Positions 6,499 through 7,521 of a stretch of 7,521 nucleotides of DNA are shown here, piece after piece; within the stretch, counting starts at the first letter, position 1, and each line of letters opens with the position of its first letter. A program made the translations under genes and the position numbers. The stretch lies in the NCBI GenBank assembly GCA_035307785.1, contig DATGHS010000476.1, positions 1 through 7,521 of the forward strand, written 5' to 3'. Under the pieces are notes generated by a model. That model saw nothing but the letters and a program-made list of their open reading frames with translations, was not told where the DNA came from and did no database searches. This DNA comes from DATGHS01 sp035307785 (GTDB lineage Bacteria > Planctomycetota > Planctomycetia > Gemmatales > Gemmataceae).

Positions 6499-6570
6499 CA
6501 CCGTCGCGGCTATCGAGTCCAAGTCGTGTTGATGTCTTGGTGTGTATCCCGGGTACGCGCGCTTGCATCG

Positions 6571-6780
6571 TTACGGTTGGTCGATCTTCTTGGAGCGATC
6601 GCTCGTCGGCTTGCCGTCTTTCACTTCAATCATCAGCCATTTCTTGCATTTCGGACAGCGAATGACCACTTTTTTGGTTGCCCCGGCCGAACGCTGTTTT
6701 CGCTTCGTAAATGCCGGGGATACTTCATTTGGGTCAAAAGTCGAAGCCTGGCCGCAATGGGCACAAATGATCGGGTGCAT
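6571..6780 (-). CDS. Small zinc-ribbon protein of unknown function
   Basis: A 69-residue, lysine-rich protein with two CXXC knuckles: Cys6-Ala-His-Cys9 and Cys42-Pro-Lys-Cys45, 32 residues apart, the pattern of a one-zinc ribbon. Between them is a basic segment (TKRKQRSAGATKK, 25-37), and the tail is also charged (DRSKK, 61-65), which would suit nucleic-acid or protein binding; this is inference only. The start is well supported by AGGAGG (6791 down to 6786) five bases before ATG 6780. It stands alone on the minus strand, converging on pepT (72 bases between stops), and is separated from upstream kbl by a terminator, so it probably has its own promoter. I do not recognise the family beyond the zinc ribbon. 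Confidence 0.8.
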   Translation of the reverse strand: MHPIICAHCGQASTFDPNEVSPAFTKRKQRSAGATKKVVIRCPKCKKWLMIEVKDGKPTSDRSKKIDQP

Positions 6781-6785
6781 GGTTT

Positions 6786-6791
6786 CCTCCT
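6786..6791 (-). promoter_or_regulatory. Strong Shine-Dalgarno of the zinc-ribbon gene
   Basis: The minus strand reads AGGAGG, AAACC, then ATG. This is a perfect consensus with 5-base spacing and the clearest ribosome binding site in the window. It fixes the start at 6780 and argues that this small gene is real and well translated. Confidence 0.85.
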
Positions 6792-6894
6792 AATGGATCA
6801 ACTCCACCAGGCGAAACGCAAGTTGCTGGCCTTAAATGAGGAATGGAAAAGTGGCTCGGACTCGGCGGATCACCCGGTGGGCTCGTCTATATCC

Positions 6895-6900
6895 ATTATA
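6895..6900 (-). promoter_or_regulatory. Candidate -10 box (TATAAT) for the zinc-ribbon gene
   Basis: The minus strand reads a perfect TATAAT about 115 bases before the start codon. At 16-18 bases upstream there is no good -35 (TCCGGG). A TTGACG exists but only 6 bases away, too close for a sigma-70 promoter. It is a suggestion only. Confidence 0.25.
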
Positions 6901-7037
6901 ACTGGCCGTCAATATGCCCCGGATACAGGCAAGCGGACAGGTAGATGCACATGGGATGGGCACAGATTTCGATAAGGCGATTGATGCCTGGAACGGCGGG
7001 CCTCAAAGTGTACGATCCCAATCTCGGCCCGTCAACG

Positions 7038-7117
7038 AAAAACGCGCCGCGTTTCACCAAAAGCGCCGAATTTCAGGTGTTTATTTACAGTTTTCGTGAA
7101 ATCTGAAACGCGGCGCG
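7038..7117 (-). terminator. Intrinsic terminator of kbl with nested stem
   Basis: A perfect 14-bp inverted repeat (CGCGCCGCGTTTCA at 7043-7056, TGAAACGCGGCGCG at 7104-7117) starts 12 bases after the kbl stop in the direction of kbl transcription. On the minus strand the second arm is followed directly by TTTTT (7042 down to 7038), as expected for Rho-independent termination. The 47-base loop is long, but a nested 6-bp stem (ATTTCA 7070-7075 with TGAAAT 7097-7102) shortens it to an effective loop of 21 bases. No T tract follows on the plus strand, so it acts in one direction. Confidence 0.8.
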
Positions 7118-7129
7118 GGCAGTGCGTGC

Positions 7130-7521
7130 CTACTTTCGGAGCACGCCTAATTCGGTTCCGGCTTCGGCAAACGCTCGCAACGTATGCTCAATCTGTTCAT
7201 CGGTATGCGCGGCGGAAACCTGAAGCCGAATGCGCGCTTGTCCCTGCGGCACGACCGGGAAGCTGAATCCAATCACGTACACGCCCTTCTCCAGCAGCCG
7301 GTCGGCCATCGCCGTGGCCAAGCCGGCATCGCCGAGCATCACCGGTAAGATCGGATGGCTGCCCGGCTTCAGCTTGAATCCAGCGCTTTCCAGACCGGAG
7401 CGCATCTTCTTCGTGCTGGCTTGCAAGCGCTGCCGCAATTCATGGCTATTGGCAGCCAACTCCAATGCCTTCATCCCGGCCGCGACCAGCGGCGGCGGCA
7501 ACGAATTGGAGAACAGATAGG
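7130..7521 (-). CDS. kbl: 2-amino-3-ketobutyrate CoA ligase (glycine C-acetyltransferase), 5'-truncated by window edge
   Basis: PLP-dependent enzyme of the alpha-oxoamine synthase family. It cleaves 2-amino-3-ketobutyrate with CoA to glycine and acetyl-CoA, the second step of threonine degradation after threonine dehydrogenase. About 129 C-terminal residues of an expected ~397 are visible. They follow E. coli Kbl closely: YLFSNSLPPPLVAAG at the left edge of the visible protein, HPILPVMLGDA in the middle, GVYVIGFSFPVVPQGQARIR, then SAAHTDEQIE near the end and the C-terminal LGVLRK. The frame continues through the window edge, so the TTG near 7501 is internal; the PLP lysine lies outside. No tdh follows: a terminator closes the unit. 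The SAAHT and PVVPQGQARIR segments favour Kbl over the related biotin (BioF) and 5-aminolevulinate synthases. Confidence 0.93.
   Translation of the reverse strand, partial: YLFSNSLPPPLVAAGMKALELAANSHELRQRLQASTKKMRSGLESAGFKLKPGSHPILPVMLGDAGLATAMADRLLEKGVYVIGFSFPVVPQGQARIRLQVSAAHTDEQIEHTLRAFAEAGTELGVLRK

Larger units (their letters stand above)
6781..7037. other. Non-coding region upstream of the zinc-ribbon gene
   Basis: The gap between the zinc-ribbon start (6780) and the kbl stop (7130) is 349 bases. The right part holds the kbl terminator. The remaining ~257 bases carry the zinc-ribbon ribosome binding site and a possible -10 box. Short open frames here (for example from ATG 6793, plus strand) lack a ribosome binding site and recognisable content. 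I see no tRNA, riboswitch or repeat. Confidence 0.5.

Noticed and set aside
6494..6514. GATAGC/GCTATC hairpin overlapping the pepT stop as a terminator.
   Set aside because: Six-bp stem with a 9-base loop and no T tract; no stronger structure is present in the 72-base gap.
6895..6912. TTGACG and TATAAT on the minus strand as a complete sigma-70 promoter.
   Set aside because: The two boxes are only 6 bases apart, far from the 16-18 needed; only the -10 is kept, at low confidence.
6526..6975. A plus-strand frame of about 149 codons across the zinc-ribbon gene and upstream region.
   Set aside because: Overlaps the zinc-ribbon gene antisense, no ribosome binding site, no protein family resemblance.

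Overview
The window (about 57% GC by eye) looks like chromosomal DNA of an environmental bacterium. The efflux permease sequence type, the stand-alone Fis-like protein behind it, the dispersed-type palindromic repeat and the gene mix remind me of Planctomycetota (Pirellulales-like), with Verrucomicrobiota as the main alternative. That placement is a judgement from memory, not a search result. No phage, insertion sequence, CRISPR array, rRNA or tRNA was recognised.

Layout. (1) 2-2638, plus strand: the C-terminal ~880 codons of a heavy-metal-type RND efflux permease, cut by the left window edge. A small Fis-type helix-turn-helix protein (2647-2916) follows after 8 bases and is probably in the same operon. 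(2) 2922-3019: a compact repeat island with a 20-base direct repeat and a 27-base near-perfect inverted repeat whose arms are themselves hairpins, lying between two convergent genes. (3) 3036-4512, minus strand: a two-gene ECF transporter module, cbiQ (EcfT) then cbiO (EcfA), without any substrate-binding S component or CbiM/CbiN in the window. (4) 4513-4615: a divergent intergenic region with two overlapping, mutually exclusive hairpins directly in front of cbiQ. (5) 4616-6498, plus strand: nth (endonuclease III) and pepT (peptidase T) overlapping by ATGA. (6) 6571-6780, minus strand: a 69-residue zinc-ribbon protein of unknown function with a strong ribosome binding site. (7) 7038-7521, minus strand: the C-terminal third of kbl (2-amino-3-ketobutyrate CoA ligase), cut by the right edge, with a convincing intrinsic terminator behind it.

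The genes form separate short transcription units: metal or toxin export with a DNA-binding partner, micronutrient uptake energisation, DNA repair coupled to peptide hydrolysis, and threonine/glycine metabolism. They do not form one obvious pathway, and I do not see a clear new multi-gene system. The items most worth a second look are the RND permease, which lacks the transmembrane-4 glutamate of the family and has two large insertions in its periplasmic part; the palindromic repeat island; the ECF pair without an S component; and the switch-like hairpins in front of cbiQ.
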